From Ferruginibacter sp. (lineage in GTDB: Bacteria; Bacteroidota; Bacteroidia; Chitinophagales; Chitinophagaceae), in the NCBI RefSeq assembly GCF_028288465.1, contig NZ_JAQBNR010000046.1:1-64000 (forward strand): a stretch of DNA of 64,000 nucleotides, read 5' to 3'. Of the stretch, positions 8,082 to 18,176 are shown in pieces; position 1 is the first letter of the stretch, and every line of letters begins with the position of its first letter. The position numbers and the translations under genes are program-made. The notes below the pieces were generated by a model that did no database searches, was not told the origin of the DNA, and worked only from the letters and a program-made list of their open reading frames with translations.

Positions 8082-8104
8082 CCGTTTTAAAATAATCCGT
8101 CTTT

Positions 8105-9739
8105 TTATTTTTCCAGCATGAAAGGATATTTATAATCAGTTACTGGTACAAAGGTTTCTTTAATTGTTCGTGCACTCAACCACCGGTACAAATTTAGAAT
8201 ACTGCCGGCCTTATCGTTGGTACCACTCCCCCTTGCCCCACCAAATGGTTGCTGACCCACTACGGCGCCGGTTGGTTTATCATTGATATAAAAATTGCCT
8301 GCACAATTGCGTAAACGATTAACCGCTAAATCAACCGCATACCTGTCCTGTGCAATGATAGCTCCGGTAAGTGCATAGGGCGACGTGGAATCTACCAGGG
8401 CCAGCGTCTCTTCATATTTATTTTCATCATACACATATAACGTTAACACCGGCCCAAACAATTCTTCACACATGGTTACATATTTTGGATCGGTCGTTTC
8501 TATCACGGTTGGTTCTATAAAATAACCTTTTGATTTATCACAATTACCGCCTGCGATTACTTTTACGCCGCTTCCTTTTTTCTTTGCTGCTTTGATATAC
8601 ATCTCAAGCTTATCAAAACTTTTTTCGTCGATCACTGCATTGATAAAATTAGTAAAGTCCTCTGTTGAACCCATCTTCATGGTTTTTAACATGGCCACCA
8701 GTTTTTTCTTCACTTCAATTGCAATATTAGATGGAATGTATGCCCGGGAAGCAGCACTGCATTTTTGCCCCTGGTATTCAAAAGCGCCTCTTGCAAGCGC
8801 AGTTACCACAACATCGGGGTCTGCAGAACTATGCGCAATAACAAAATCCTTTCCGCCGGTTTCACCAACTATGCGGGGATAAGATTTATACTTGCCCATA
8901 TTGGCTCCAATTGTTTTCCAAAAATGATTGAACACTCCGGTACTGCCCGTAAAGTGTACACCTGCAAAATCAGGATGCTCAAAGCACACTTCACCTAACA
9001 CTGGTCCGTCAACAATTACAAGATTGATTACTCCATCAGGTAAGCCAGCTTCTTTTAATATCCGCATAAAAACCTGGGCGCTGTACAACTGTGTATGTGC
9101 CGGTTTCCATACCACTACGTTACCGCACATGGCAGCACTGGTGGGCAGGTTACCCCCAATGGCAGTAAAATTAAATGGTGAAACAGCCAGTACAAATCCT
9201 TCAAGCGGACGATATTCCATCCTATTATTCATACCTGCACCACTAACGGGTTGCTGGCGATAGATGTCACTTAAAAAATGAACGTTAAAACGCAAAAAGT
9301 CTATCAGTTCGCAGGCCGCATCAATTTCTGCCTGGTAAGGATTTTTACTTTGTCCCAGCATGGTAGTTGCCACTATCAACGCCCGGTATTTTGTGGCCAG
9401 TAAGTCGGCTGCTTTTAAAAAAATGTTGGCCCTGTTTTCCCAGGGCATACCAGCCCATTTTTCTTTTGCATTTAATGCGGCATCAATCGCTTTTTTTACA
9501 TGAATGGCATCACCATTATGAAAATTACCAAGCAGGTGTTTATGTTCATGCGGCGGGCGTATAGAAGTTTTTTTGCCTGTCCGGACTTCTTCACCGCCAA
9601 TGTAAAGGGGTACATCTGCTACTTCACTCTTTAATTGTTTCAATACTTTTTTTAAGGCCAGTTTTTCGGGAGAACCGGGTGCATAATTCAGAACTGGTTC
9701 ATTTGACGGCATCGGGTAAAAAAAATCTCCGTATTGCAT
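8105..9739 (-). CDS. pruA: L-glutamate gamma-semialdehyde dehydrogenase
   Basis: NAD-dependent oxidation of glutamate semialdehyde/P5C to glutamate, the second step of proline catabolism. 544 residues, matching the stand-alone P5C dehydrogenase 1 family rather than the fused PutA form. It shows SPFNFTAIGGNLP, the Rossmann HFTGSTGVF region, the general-base Glu in VGETGGKDFVIAH, the nucleophile in YQGQKCSAASRAY, and the late EELFGPVLTLYVY and GGARGSGTNDKAG motifs. No proline dehydrogenase gene is in the window. A -7-like box (CAACTTTGC, one mismatch) lies about 30 bp upstream. The gene has its own terminator. Confidence 0.96.
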   Translation of the reverse strand: MQYGDFFYPMPSNEPVLNYAPGSPEKLALKKVLKQLKSEVADVPLYIGGEEVRTGKKTSIRPPHEHKHLLGNFHNGDAIHVKKAIDAALNAKEKWAGMPWENRANIFLKAADLLATKYRALIVATTMLGQSKNPYQAEIDAACELIDFLRFNVHFLSDIYRQQPVSGAGMNNRMEYRPLEGFVLAVSPFNFTAIGGNLPTSAAMCGNVVVWKPAHTQLYSAQVFMRILKEAGLPDGVINLVIVDGPVLGEVCFEHPDFAGVHFTGSTGVFNHFWKTIGANMGKYKSYPRIVGETGGKDFVIAHSSADPDVVVTALARGAFEYQGQKCSAASRAYIPSNIAIEVKKKLVAMLKTMKMGSTEDFTNFINAVIDEKSFDKLEMYIKAAKKKGSGVKVIAGGNCDKSKGYFIEPTVIETTDPKYVTMCEELFGPVLTLYVYDENKYEETLALVDSTSPYALTGAIIAQDRYAVDLAVNRLRNCAGNFYINDKPTGAVVGQQPFGGARGSGTNDKAGSILNLYRWLSARTIKETFVPVTDYKYPFMLEK

Positions 9740-9879
9740 ATAAATTTTTTAGTGTTTTAAAGAGTGTTGCAAAGTTGAAGTGTTGCAAAAGAGTTTCTTT
9801 CACATAGTGAGCAGCCGTTGATTATCTCAAAAGGGACATGTTATAAACGAACAAAGATAATGCCTGTGCGACAGGAGGG

Positions 9880-10410
9880 TTATTTCTGAGCCTCATAATT
9901 AATGCTGATTATCTTGAAATTGTCTCCTTTTTGAGCAACCCATATTTTACCACCATCCAGCATAACGCCCCGCTCACTTCTGAAAAGCTGGTTAAAATTT
10001 GTAGTGGCCAAAGATAATTTTACGGCTTTTGTAAAAACGCCATCAAAATTTACTATCAGGCTTTCCCTTGTTTTAATAGCATCATCCAAAGGATACTTAA
10101 CCGCGGACGCCAGCATTTCCCTGTCGTTGGTAATTACCCATTGTTGTAATTGTTTGATAAATAATTTCAAACCTTTAACATCGGTAACGCGGGCAGTTTT
10201 CCAGCTTGCAGGAACGCTTCCATCGGAAAAAACCGAATCATCTTTTAATTCAGCAGGCGAAAGTTCACTTACCCGCATCAGTTCACTGTCTACTGCCAGT
10301 TCAACGATTTCCTTTGCACCAGGTTTTGCAATTGCGTTTTCTTTGGAAGGCTGCTGACAGCATATCAACAAAATAGCGGTAATAGTAATAAGTGCGATGT
10401 ATTTTTTCAT
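9880..10410 (-). CDS. Hypothetical lipoprotein
   Basis: 176 residues from MKKYIALIT; an in-frame upstream ATG at 10452 would bury the signal sequence and is less likely. The hydrophobic leader ends LLICCQQ, giving a lipidated Cys at 17 or 18. The mature part starts with a Lys/Glu-rich linker and has a C-terminal half (KIWVAQKGDNFKIISINYE) like a small alpha+beta NTF2/SnoaL-like fold, but I do not recognise a family with confidence. It sits between pruA and prfB on the same strand with gaps over 100 bp on both sides, so it is probably its own unit. Confidence 0.65.
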   Translation of the reverse strand: MKKYIALITITAILLICCQQPSKENAIAKPGAKEIVELAVDSELMRVSELSPAELKDDSVFSDGSVPASWKTARVTDVKGLKLFIKQLQQWVITNDREMLASAVKYPLDDAIKTRESLIVNFDGVFTKAVKLSLATTNFNQLFRSERGVMLDGGKIWVAQKGDNFKIISINYEAQK

Positions 10411-10516
10411 GCTGGTTTTTAAATATCTAAAAGAAAGATAAAACAAATACATAAGTGCATTGGGAAAAACATGGAAATTTTAATGCTTTATGTACTCCCA
10501 CTTTGCGAATGAATAA

Positions 10517-11612
10517 CTATGAACTTTCCACTTCTTTTTCGCTCATCAGATAAGCTTTAATAAATCCATCCAGTTCCCCATCCATCACAGGCCCAACATT
10601 ACCCACTTCATAATCGGTTCGATGGTCTTTAATCATCTTATAGGGATGAAAAACATAACTACGTATCTGGCTGCCCCACTCTATTTTCTTTTTGCTGCTA
10701 TTGGTGGCATCCAGTGCCGCCTGCCGCTTGCGCATCTCTTCTTCGTACAACCGGCTTTTTAACATCGCCATCGCCTTTTCCCGGTTTTCACCCTGGGTAC
10801 GGGCCTGCTGACATTCAACAATAAATCCACTTGGCTTATGTGTTAACCGCACTGCTGTTTCTACTTTGTTTACGTTCTGTCCGCCGCTGCCACCACTTCT
10901 GAAAAATGCCCATTCCACATCGGCCGGGTTTACCGTTATTTCTATACTGTCGTCTATAAGGGGATATACATATACACTTGCAAAGCTGGTATGCCGGCGG
11001 GCATTGCTGTCAAACGGACTAATGCGCACCAGGCGGTGCACACCACTTTCTGCTTTTAAAAAGCCATATGCAAAAGGACCGTCAAACTGGAACGTGCAGG
11101 TTTTAATCCCCGCGCCATCCCCCCATTGCCAATCCAGCTCTGTCACAGTCCAGCCTTGTTTTTCGCCGTACATACGGTACATGCGGGCGAGCATTTCTGC
11201 CCAATCCTGGCTTTCGGTACCGCCCGCACCACTGTTTATTTGCAACAGTGCCGGCAGTGCGTCAGTTGGCTCGTTCAATGTACTTTTAAACTCGGCTTCG
11301 TCAATGGCCGTGTTGGCTTTCGTATAGGCTTCTTTTACTTCTTCTTCGGTAGCTTCTCCTTCTTTCCAAAAATCAAACAGCACGGCAAAGTCTTCGGTCA
11401 ACTGTACCACATCGTTGTACATGTTTACCCAATACTCATTAACTTTTGTTTCTTTTAAAATGGAAGTTGCACGGGCATTGTCATCCCAAAACCCCGGCGA
11501 AAGTGAAAGTTCTTTGTCTTTATCTATTTTATATTGTCGGTTAGCGACGTCAAAGAAACCTCCTCAAGACCAGCACACGGTCTCTCATATCCTTCAAATT
11601 TTCTGTTGTCAT
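10517..11612 (-). CDS. prfB: Peptide chain release factor 2, expressed by programmed +1 frameshift
   Basis: Recognises UGA and UAA and triggers peptide release. The gene is in two frames. A short first frame starts at the ATG at 11610-11612 ([20 protein letters not shown]) and stops at an in-frame UGA at 11550-11552. The main frame continues from GAC by a +1 shift, giving 364 residues in all, the normal RF2 length. The main part carries the RF2 anticodon-like SPF ([11 protein letters not shown]) and the catalytic GGQ in [18 protein letters not shown] call starting at the later ATG at 11422 would lose ~60 residues and is wrong. The promoter element almost touches the start codon. Confidence 0.95.
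11549..11564 (-). promoter_or_regulatory. prfB programmed +1 frameshift site
   Basis: On the minus strand AGGAGG (11559-11564), spacer TTT, then CTT-TGA-C. The Shine-Dalgarno-like hexamer sits at the same distance from the slippery CUU as in E. coli prfB. When RF2 is scarce the ribosome pauses at UGA and shifts +1 to read GAC, so RF2 limits its own synthesis. The coding sequence before and after joins smoothly. Confidence 0.95.
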
Positions 11613-11615
11613 GCT

Positions 11616-11647
11616 GCAAATTTAGGGGATATTTTTAAACAAGCAAA
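11616..11647 (-). promoter_or_regulatory. Promoter of prfB
   Basis: On the minus strand TTTG (11644-11647), 19 bp, TAAATTTG, C. This is a full match to the Bacteroidota TTTG-N19-21-TAnnTTTG promoter. The -7 element ends 3 bp before the prfB ATG, so the predicted transcript would start at or next to the start codon. Confidence 0.7.
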
Positions 11648-11715
11648 TAGTATGGAAGTGAATAATTTGTTTGCAATCTTCCTTTACTGCAAACGGCAAC
11701 GGACGAATGACCGGG

Positions 11716-14700
11716 TCAATGTACAATTGTTATCGCACCTTCCTTTTTTAGAGTGCTTCCGTTATTGTAAATATATTCAGCCCGCCACATATAGCTGCCG
11801 GTATCCGCCGGTTGACCGCGTAAGGATCCGTCCCATTTGTCGAATGGATTTGTACTGCTGAAAACTACCTGGCCATACCTGTTATAAATCCGCAGCGAAT
11901 AATTTTTCAGCAAACTCAGGTTGCGCAACGGCAAAGGACCAAACTGATCGTTCAAGCCGTCATTATTGGGGCTGAAGGCGGTGGGGAACAAAATGTCATC
12001 GCAATTGTGAGAAAGCTCAATTGTAATGGATGCGCTATCTGAACACCCATCGGCCGTCGTTACTACTACTGAATAAATACCTGGCGCTTTTACAATGAAG
12101 CCGGAGGCCGTTGAATTGTCCTGCCAAAGATAATGGTCGTAACTACCGGGACTGATAAGCAGGTTGTCACCCGTACAAATGCCGGAATACTTACCAAATG
12201 AAGGCTTCGCAGGCACTGGAAATTTTATTGCAGATACCGGTGTAACTGCGCTGGTACAATTCCCGTCAAAAGCTGTAACATAGTAGGTGGTTGTACTAGT
12301 GATACTTGGATTATAGTTTGCTCCGGAAGCTGCCGGACTCATGAGATCCGCCGCATCATACCAGTTTAAGATTCCTGAGCCGATGGCTTTTAAATTTACC
12401 ACCCCATTACCACAACGCTGGCCACCTGTAGCTACGGGTGGCAGCGGTGCACTGTTAATGAAGATATCTGCCTTACTGCTGCTGCCTGGCGTACAGGGCG
12501 TAGGCAATACGGTGTATGTTACCGAGTAAGTCCCTCCTTTGCTTTTTGTCAGGTCTATTACTCCGGTTACCTCATTAACGGTTAAGCCGCTGGGAGAAGA
12601 AAACACTCCTCCTGTAGTAAAGCCCGCCGGAATAACCGGGGTTGGATTTTTTCCATTGATACATACAGGAGTGGCGTAAGAAAATGAGGTGAGCGGAGCA
12701 TTGTTGCCCACTACGGTTATGGTGGCAGTACTACTGTTTGTAAAGGCACACACGGCAGCTGGTAATGTATATTTTACTGTGTATGTACCGGGGGTGCTTG
12801 CCGCAATATCAATCACACCTGTACTGCTGTCAACCACTAAACCTGCGGCGGCGGAAAATATACCCCCGGTGGCAAAACCTGCTGCACGTACCGGAACAGG
12901 AGGTGCAATGGCGGCACACACTATGGATGGACTATAGCTAAAGGCTGTTACCTGGTTGGTAATTGCATTTACAGTAGCTTTTGCTACGCTGGCTGTGCTA
13001 ACGCAGTTTCCCACAGTATTGGTGACATAAAAATTGGTAGTAGTGCTAATATTGGGACTGTAAGAAGGGCCTGTAAACAATGGGGTAGAAAGTGCCGCAT
13101 CAGCATACCACGTGATGGTGCCATTACCTGTTGCATTGACAGTTACTAAACCGCTGCCACAACGCTGGTTGTCAGTTGTGACCGGGGCTGCGGAAGAACT
13201 GGTGATGGTAATGTCGGTAGAACTGCTACCACTTGCCCCACAAGCCGTTTGTGCAACCGCATACGTAACTGTATAGGTTGCAGGCGTGCTGGCGGCAATA
13301 TCAATAATACCTGTTGTTGCATTGATAGCCAGCCCCGCAGAAGAACTGAATACACCTCCCTGTGTAAAGCCAGTCGCCGTAACTGGAGAAGGATCAGGCG
13401 AGGTAATGCAAACCGGGGTAGGATAGGTAAAAGTTGTTACTGTCGGTACCGTTTTACTAATGGTAATGCTGGTGCTACTACTTGAGGTTAAGGCACAGGC
13501 CGAAGCTGGCAAAGTATATTTAATCAAATAGGTTGCGGGAATGCTGGAAGAAGGATTGACTACGCCTGTAATACTGTCAATTGATATACCTGCGGGCGCT
13601 GAATACACACCGCCGGATGCAAAGGCTGGTGCAGGAACTGGCGTTACCAGCGTGTTTCCGGCACATACTACAGCAGGGTTATAGGTAAACGCCGTTACTT
13701 GTGCAGTCACCGGTACTACAGTAGCAGTAGCTATTGTTGTAGCACTCACACAACCAGAAACAGTGTTGGTAAGGTAAAAATTAGTTGTAGCAGTAACAGC
13801 CGTAGAATAGGATGCTCCGGTAAATAAAAGTTTTGTAAGGGCTGCATCGGCATACCACTTAATAGTGCCGGTACCACTTGCATCCAGTGTAACAGTACCA
13901 CTTCCGCACCGCTTGGCCATTGTACCAACCGTGGGTGACGGGGGTGTGGTAATGGTAATAGTGGCAGTGCTCACAGACAAGTTAGTACAAGCTGTAGCTG
14001 CAAGCCTATAGGTAATTATATAAGTGCCTGCAATGCTTGAAGTAAGATCGATTACCCCGGTAGTTGCGTTCACGGTTACGCCGGCAGGTGCACTGTAAAC
14101 GCCTCCTGGTGTAAAACCGGCTCCCGGAACAGGTGAAGGATTGGATGCGCTGCTGCACACCGGAGAAGCATACGAAAACGAGGTAACAGGCGTTGGGTTT
14201 TTAGTAATTGTTATAGTAGCTGTACTGCTTGAAGCAGGTGTGCAAAGCGCCGCACCCAAAACATATTTAACAGTGTAGGTACCAGGGGCGCTGGCAGCAG
14301 GATTAACCACACCCGTTATGCTGTGGATAGATAAACCGGAAGGCGCTGAATAAACACCACCTGGCGTAAAACCCGCCACAGGTACCGGCACCTGGCTGGG
14401 ACTGCCCTGGCATACCGTAGACGGACTATAGCTAAACCCTGTGATTTGAGTGACCATAGGAAAAACCAACACCGTTACCGGGACAATGGGACTGATACAA
14501 TTGTTTTCGGTACTGGTGATGTAAAACGTTGTGGTAGCAGAAACTACTGCATTATAGGCAATACCCGTATATAAATAATTTGTAAGGGCAGAATCTCCAT
14601 AAAATTTAACCATTCCGGGGGCTGTGGCCTTGATTGTTGTGGGGCCGGGACCACAACGGTACAATGAACCCAATGACACTGAGGGAGCCACAGGCGTTGG

Positions 14701-17673
14701 ATTTATTACAACGGAAATACCCGAACGTTGGCTTTCACAACCATTGAGTGTTTGGGTTACATAATAATCTGTACTGCCAGCCGGCGTTGTAGCTGGTACG
14801 GGTGCTGCGGCAGCACCTGGTCCCCCGGCTGGTACTGTATACCATAATAAATTACTTCCGGTAGCAGTCAATGGTATCGCTTTTTCGTTCTCGCAATAAA
14901 TAACCGGGGAATTTACAGCCGGCGGTGGCGTTACAGGGAAAACTATTACAGAGGCAGCACCACTTGCACTTTGAGTACAGGTGGGCACTGATGCATATTC
15001 AACACTTACAAGGCTAAAAGTTTGGTTAGTAAATAAAGCCCCTGTATTGATGCTGGCTGCACCGGTAGCATCCAGTTGTACCGTTTGGTTGTTAATACCG
15101 TCAGTTGTGTAGGTTGCATTTGTATTGGGCGTACCCTTAAAGCTGATATTTGAGGACAAACCGTTGCAGATTGAAATATTGCCGCTGATGTTTACGATAG
15201 GTAAAGCATTTACAGTTATGATGGCCGAAGTGGCTAAAGGAACCGTACAAGCCGGACTGGTTGCTGACCTGACACTTACCAGCTGATAGTTTGCCGTAGC
15301 CGTGATGTTTCCGGTAGCAACGGTTGCCGAGCCGCCAGCATTCAATACCACTACCTGGTTTGCGCCACCGTTTACTTTATAAGTAACAGTAGCATTGGGT
15401 GTACCATTAAAATTAACGTTGCTGCCTGTACCTGAACAAATGGTAGTTGTGCCGCTTATGACGGCCGTTGGCAAAGGACTTAATGAAATAATTGCTGAAC
15501 CACTCACCGGCTGTGAGCAGGTATTTGCACCTGTACTGGTCACACTGATCAGACTATAAGTTGCTGCTGAAAGCAGTAGTCCGGTGTTTACTACCGCACT
15601 GCCGGCAGCATTTTCCTGAACCGTCTGATTTGCGCCACCATTAATGTTATAGGTTATTATTGCATTAGGTGTTCCGGTAAAGGTAATAGATGTACTACTG
15701 GCCTCGCAAATGGTAGCTGTTCCGCTTACACCTGCCGTTGGCAATGCATTTACGGAAATAGTAACCGAACCAGTTAAGGGCCGCACGCAGGCAGGCGGAC
15801 CTGTGCTGGAAATACTGATCAACGTGTAGGTTGCTGCTGCCGACAAATTGCCGGAGGCTAACACCGCGGTTCCTGCTGCATCTAATACCACTGTTTGATT
15901 TGCCCCCCCGTTAATGGTATATGTAATGGTCGCATTGGATGTACCATTAAATAAAATGTTGGTACCTGTTCCAGAGCAAACCGAGGCTGTTGCCGAATTG
16001 ATGGATGCGGTTAACATTGGTAGAACAGTTACAATTACTGATCCGCTCTGTGATACAGAACAGGTTGCAGAAGCTGCACGAACTAAGTTATAACTGGTTG
16101 TTACAGTTAAATTTCCCGTAGCCACCGTACTGGTTCCTGCTGCACTTAAGATAGTCGTTTGATTACTGCCGCCGTTTATATTGTAAGTAACGGTGGCATT
16201 AGGTGTTCCATTAAAAATTATGTTGGTACCTGTTCCCGAACAAATGGTGGCCGTGCCGGATACAGACGCCACAGGTAAAGGCTGCACTGTTACAATTGCT
16301 GACCCGCTTTGTGATGCGGAGCAGGTTGCAGAAGCTGCACTAACCAAGTTATAGGTAGTTGTGGAAGATAAATTTCCAGTCGCCACAGTACCGGTCCCCA
16401 AAGCATCTAAAGTGGCTGTCTGATTGCTCCCGCCGTTTATATTGTAGGTAACGGAGGCATTGGGTGTTCCATTAAAAGTTATGTTAGATCCGGTTCCGGA
16501 ACAGATGCTGGTAGTGCCGGATATTGTTGCTGCCGGTAATGGCAATATAGTTAATGGTAATGTAGCTGCCGTTGCACAATAGCCTGCAGCCGGTGTAAAG
16601 GTGTAAGTAGCCGATAAAGTATTGCTTATTACTGCCGGACTCCAGGTACCGGGTATACCGTTAGTTGAAATAGCAGGCAGCAACGGAGCCACTGTCATTT
16701 TGCAAAAAGGTGCAACAGGGCTAAACAACGGCGTGGTGGTGGCAGGGGTAATTGTTAAGGTAATAGCTTGCGCATTACTGCTTCCTCCGGTAACAGAATT
16801 TATAGCCGTTAAACTAGCGGTATAGGTTGTGGCTGCCGCGTTTACAGGAACGGCTATAGTAAAAGGCGAAGCAGGTAATGAAGCATTTAAAACATCAACA
16901 AATCCTGCGGCCTGTGCTGCAGCATCCCAGGTTAAATTATATTGATCCGGGCCTCCGGTTGCTGTAAAGCTGGCAGTAGTAGTATTACTACCTTCACAAA
17001 CTGGCGCAACTGCAATATTATTGATGGCAACGGGCGGAGCGATTACTGCACAGCCATTATTACCATAAGTGGGTACACCGGCTGCATCCCACCATACTGT
17101 ATTACCGGATGCATTTACAGCCCAACCATTAGCATAACTTACAATTGCTCCCGGACAAGAAACTGCACTGTTTCTTACCTCAAGATAAGCCGTAACTAAA
17201 GGCATATCAGGCAATACACCGGCTGCATTCCAGGTTGATGGAGCCGCAGCACCATCGATATAAACAACGTATAAATTGCCGGAGGCACAAATGGAACTTA
17301 CATCGTAGTTAACGTCAAAATCGGCAGGAATGAACAACACCATACTACCGGCCGGGATGATAGTAACAGGTGATGTTACGTTTATAATTGTACAACCATT
17401 AACTGAAGTAATGCTGCCCGTACCGGTTGGCACAATTGCATTTCCGCCGGATAAAATATTTACCGGCAATCCTGTAGAGGGTACACTATTGGTACCATAG
17501 TAAAATGTATAATTTCCCGCAAAAGCCGGAACTGTAGTGGTAAATAATACGAACTCATTTTTTCCCTCGCTGGCTCCGCACGCATTTACCATGGCCGCAT
17601 TAATAACGGGGCATTGCGCTTTTGCCATCACAGAAAAGCTCAATAAAAATAAGCAGTGAAGGAGGAATTTCAT
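11716..17673 (-). CDS. Giant T9SS-secreted repeat adhesin with gliding-motility C-terminal domain
   Basis: 1985 residues. Signal peptide 1-20 (ends MAKAQ). The last ~95 residues are a type B T9SS sorting/CHU_C domain: FPTAFSPNNDGLNDQF, RIYNRYGQVVF, then WDG and a TGSYMW strand. Between lie three zones. Residues ~380-910 hold six ~88-residue units, each opening ICSGTGxNxxFNGTPNAxxTYxINGGxNQ. Residues ~1080-1820 hold three super-units of ~245 residues, each two FSYxxPxVC...GGVYSAPAG modules plus one RCGSGxVxLxAxGxGxxxWY Ig-like module. An unassigned N-terminal region precedes them. It is probably an extracellular adhesin or cell-surface fibre; the ligand is unknown. Ser, Thr, Ala and Val dominate the composition. 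Confidence 0.9.
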   Translation of the reverse strand: MKFLLHCLFLLSFSVMAKAQCPVINAAMVNACGASEGKNEFVLFTTTVPAFAGNYTFYYGTNSVPSTGLPVNILSGGNAIVPTGTGSITSVNGCTIINVTSPVTIIPAGSMVLFIPADFDVNYDVSSICASGNLYVVYIDGAAAPSTWNAAGVLPDMPLVTAYLEVRNSAVSCPGAIVSYANGWAVNASGNTVWWDAAGVPTYGNNGCAVIAPPVAINNIAVAPVCEGSNTTTASFTATGGPDQYNLTWDAAAQAAGFVDVLNASLPASPFTIAVPVNAAATTYTASLTAINSVTGGSSNAQAITLTITPATTTPLFSPVAPFCKMTVAPLLPAISTNGIPGTWSPAVISNTLSATYTFTPAAGYCATAATLPLTILPLPAATISGTTSICSGTGSNITFNGTPNASVTYNINGGSNQTATLDALGTGTVATGNLSSTTTYNLVSAASATCSASQSGSAIVTVQPLPVASVSGTATICSGTGTNIIFNGTPNATVTYNINGGSNQTTILSAAGTSTVATGNLTVTTSYNLVRAASATCSVSQSGSVIVTVLPMLTASINSATASVCSGTGTNILFNGTSNATITYTINGGANQTVVLDAAGTAVLASGNLSAAATYTLISISSTGPPACVRPLTGSVTISVNALPTAGVSGTATICEASSTSITFTGTPNAIITYNINGGANQTVQENAAGSAVVNTGLLLSAATYSLISVTSTGANTCSQPVSGSAIISLSPLPTAVISGTTTICSGTGSNVNFNGTPNATVTYKVNGGANQVVVLNAGGSATVATGNITATANYQLVSVRSATSPACTVPLATSAIITVNALPIVNISGNISICNGLSSNISFKGTPNTNATYTTDGINNQTVQLDATGAASINTGALFTNQTFSLVSVEYASVPTCTQSASGAASVIVFPVTPPPAVNSPVIYCENEKAIPLTATGSNLLWYTVPAGGPGAAAAPVPATTPAGSTDYYVTQTLNGCESQRSGISVVINPTPVAPSVSLGSLYRCGPGPTTIKATAPGMVKFYGDSALTNYLYTGIAYNAVVSATTTFYITSTENNCISPIVPVTVLVFPMVTQITGFSYSPSTVCQGSPSQVPVPVAGFTPGGVYSAPSGLSIHSITGVVNPAASAPGTYTVKYVLGAALCTPASSSTATITITKNPTPVTSFSYASPVCSSASNPSPVPGAGFTPGGVYSAPAGVTVNATTGVIDLTSSIAGTYIITYRLAATACTNLSVSTATITITTPPSPTVGTMAKRCGSGTVTLDASGTGTIKWYADAALTKLLFTGASYSTAVTATTNFYLTNTVSGCVSATTIATATVVPVTAQVTAFTYNPAVVCAGNTLVTPVPAPAFASGGVYSAPAGISIDSITGVVNPSSSIPATYLIKYTLPASACALTSSSSTSITISKTVPTVTTFTYPTPVCITSPDPSPVTATGFTQGGVFSSSAGLAINATTGIIDIAASTPATYTVTYAVAQTACGASGSSSTDITITSSSAAPVTTDNQRCGSGLVTVNATGNGTITWYADAALSTPLFTGPSYSPNISTTTNFYVTNTVGNCVSTASVAKATVNAITNQVTAFSYSPSIVCAAIAPPVPVRAAGFATGGIFSAAAGLVVDSSTGVIDIAASTPGTYTVKYTLPAAVCAFTNSSTATITVVGNNAPLTSFSYATPVCINGKNPTPVIPAGFTTGGVFSSPSGLTVNEVTGVIDLTKSKGGTYSVTYTVLPTPCTPGSSSKADIFINSAPLPPVATGGQRCGNGVVNLKAIGSGILNWYDAADLMSPAASGANYNPSITSTTTYYVTAFDGNCTSAVTPVSAIKFPVPAKPSFGKYSGICTGDNLLISPGSYDHYLWQDNSTASGFIVKAPGIYSVVVTTADGCSDSASITIELSHNCDDILFPTAFSPNNDGLNDQFGPLPLRNLSLLKNYSLRIYNRYGQVVFSSTNPFDKWDGSLRGQPADTGSYMWRAEYIYNNGSTLKKEGAITIVH

Positions 17674-18176
17674 GAAATTGGATATCAGTTATAAGGACCG
17701 CTTTTCGAGGCGCCTACCTGATGAGCTTGTTTTCAATTAAATACCCAGGTAAGACTGCCTTAAAAATCGGTAACCCTTAATAAAAATTAACTATTCAAAA
17801 TATAACGACGAAACCTGCTGAAAAGTGTGTTGCACATCAGGGAGTTAAACAAAAAATCCGGCAATCGTCCATTTAGTCATTTCCATATTTTCTTTAATCG
17901 TAATAAATCTCTGTTTTGGGCCAGAGGAAGTGATTAAGAAAAATGAAGGTTCGGCACATTTGAATTAAAAGTTCAGTCCTATTGCAGCAGTATTCTAAGA
18001 TTTTTTCTACAACAGCCTAATTGCATTCTTACAAAATATTGTTGCCAAACATCCCAACTTTACACTTATGCCCGCTTTTAGGAATGCGTCAGCTGTAGGC
18101 AAGCAATAGAAATTAGTAGTGTTCGTTAGAGGAACAACTGCTACAATTCAGTGAAGAATAACTATTAAACAGCCAA
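17674..18176. other. Divergent intergenic region
   Basis: 503 bp between the adhesin gene (minus strand) and the hybrid kinase gene (plus strand). No open frame with coding character was seen. A possible promoter for the kinase is CAACTTTAC with an upstream TTGTTG around 18038-18062, one or two mismatches from consensus. I see nothing else in it. Confidence 0.4.

Noticed and set aside
11415-11861. 148-codon plus-strand frame over the start of prfB
   Set aside because: It is antisense to the first frame, frameshift site and promoter of prfB and to the adhesin end.
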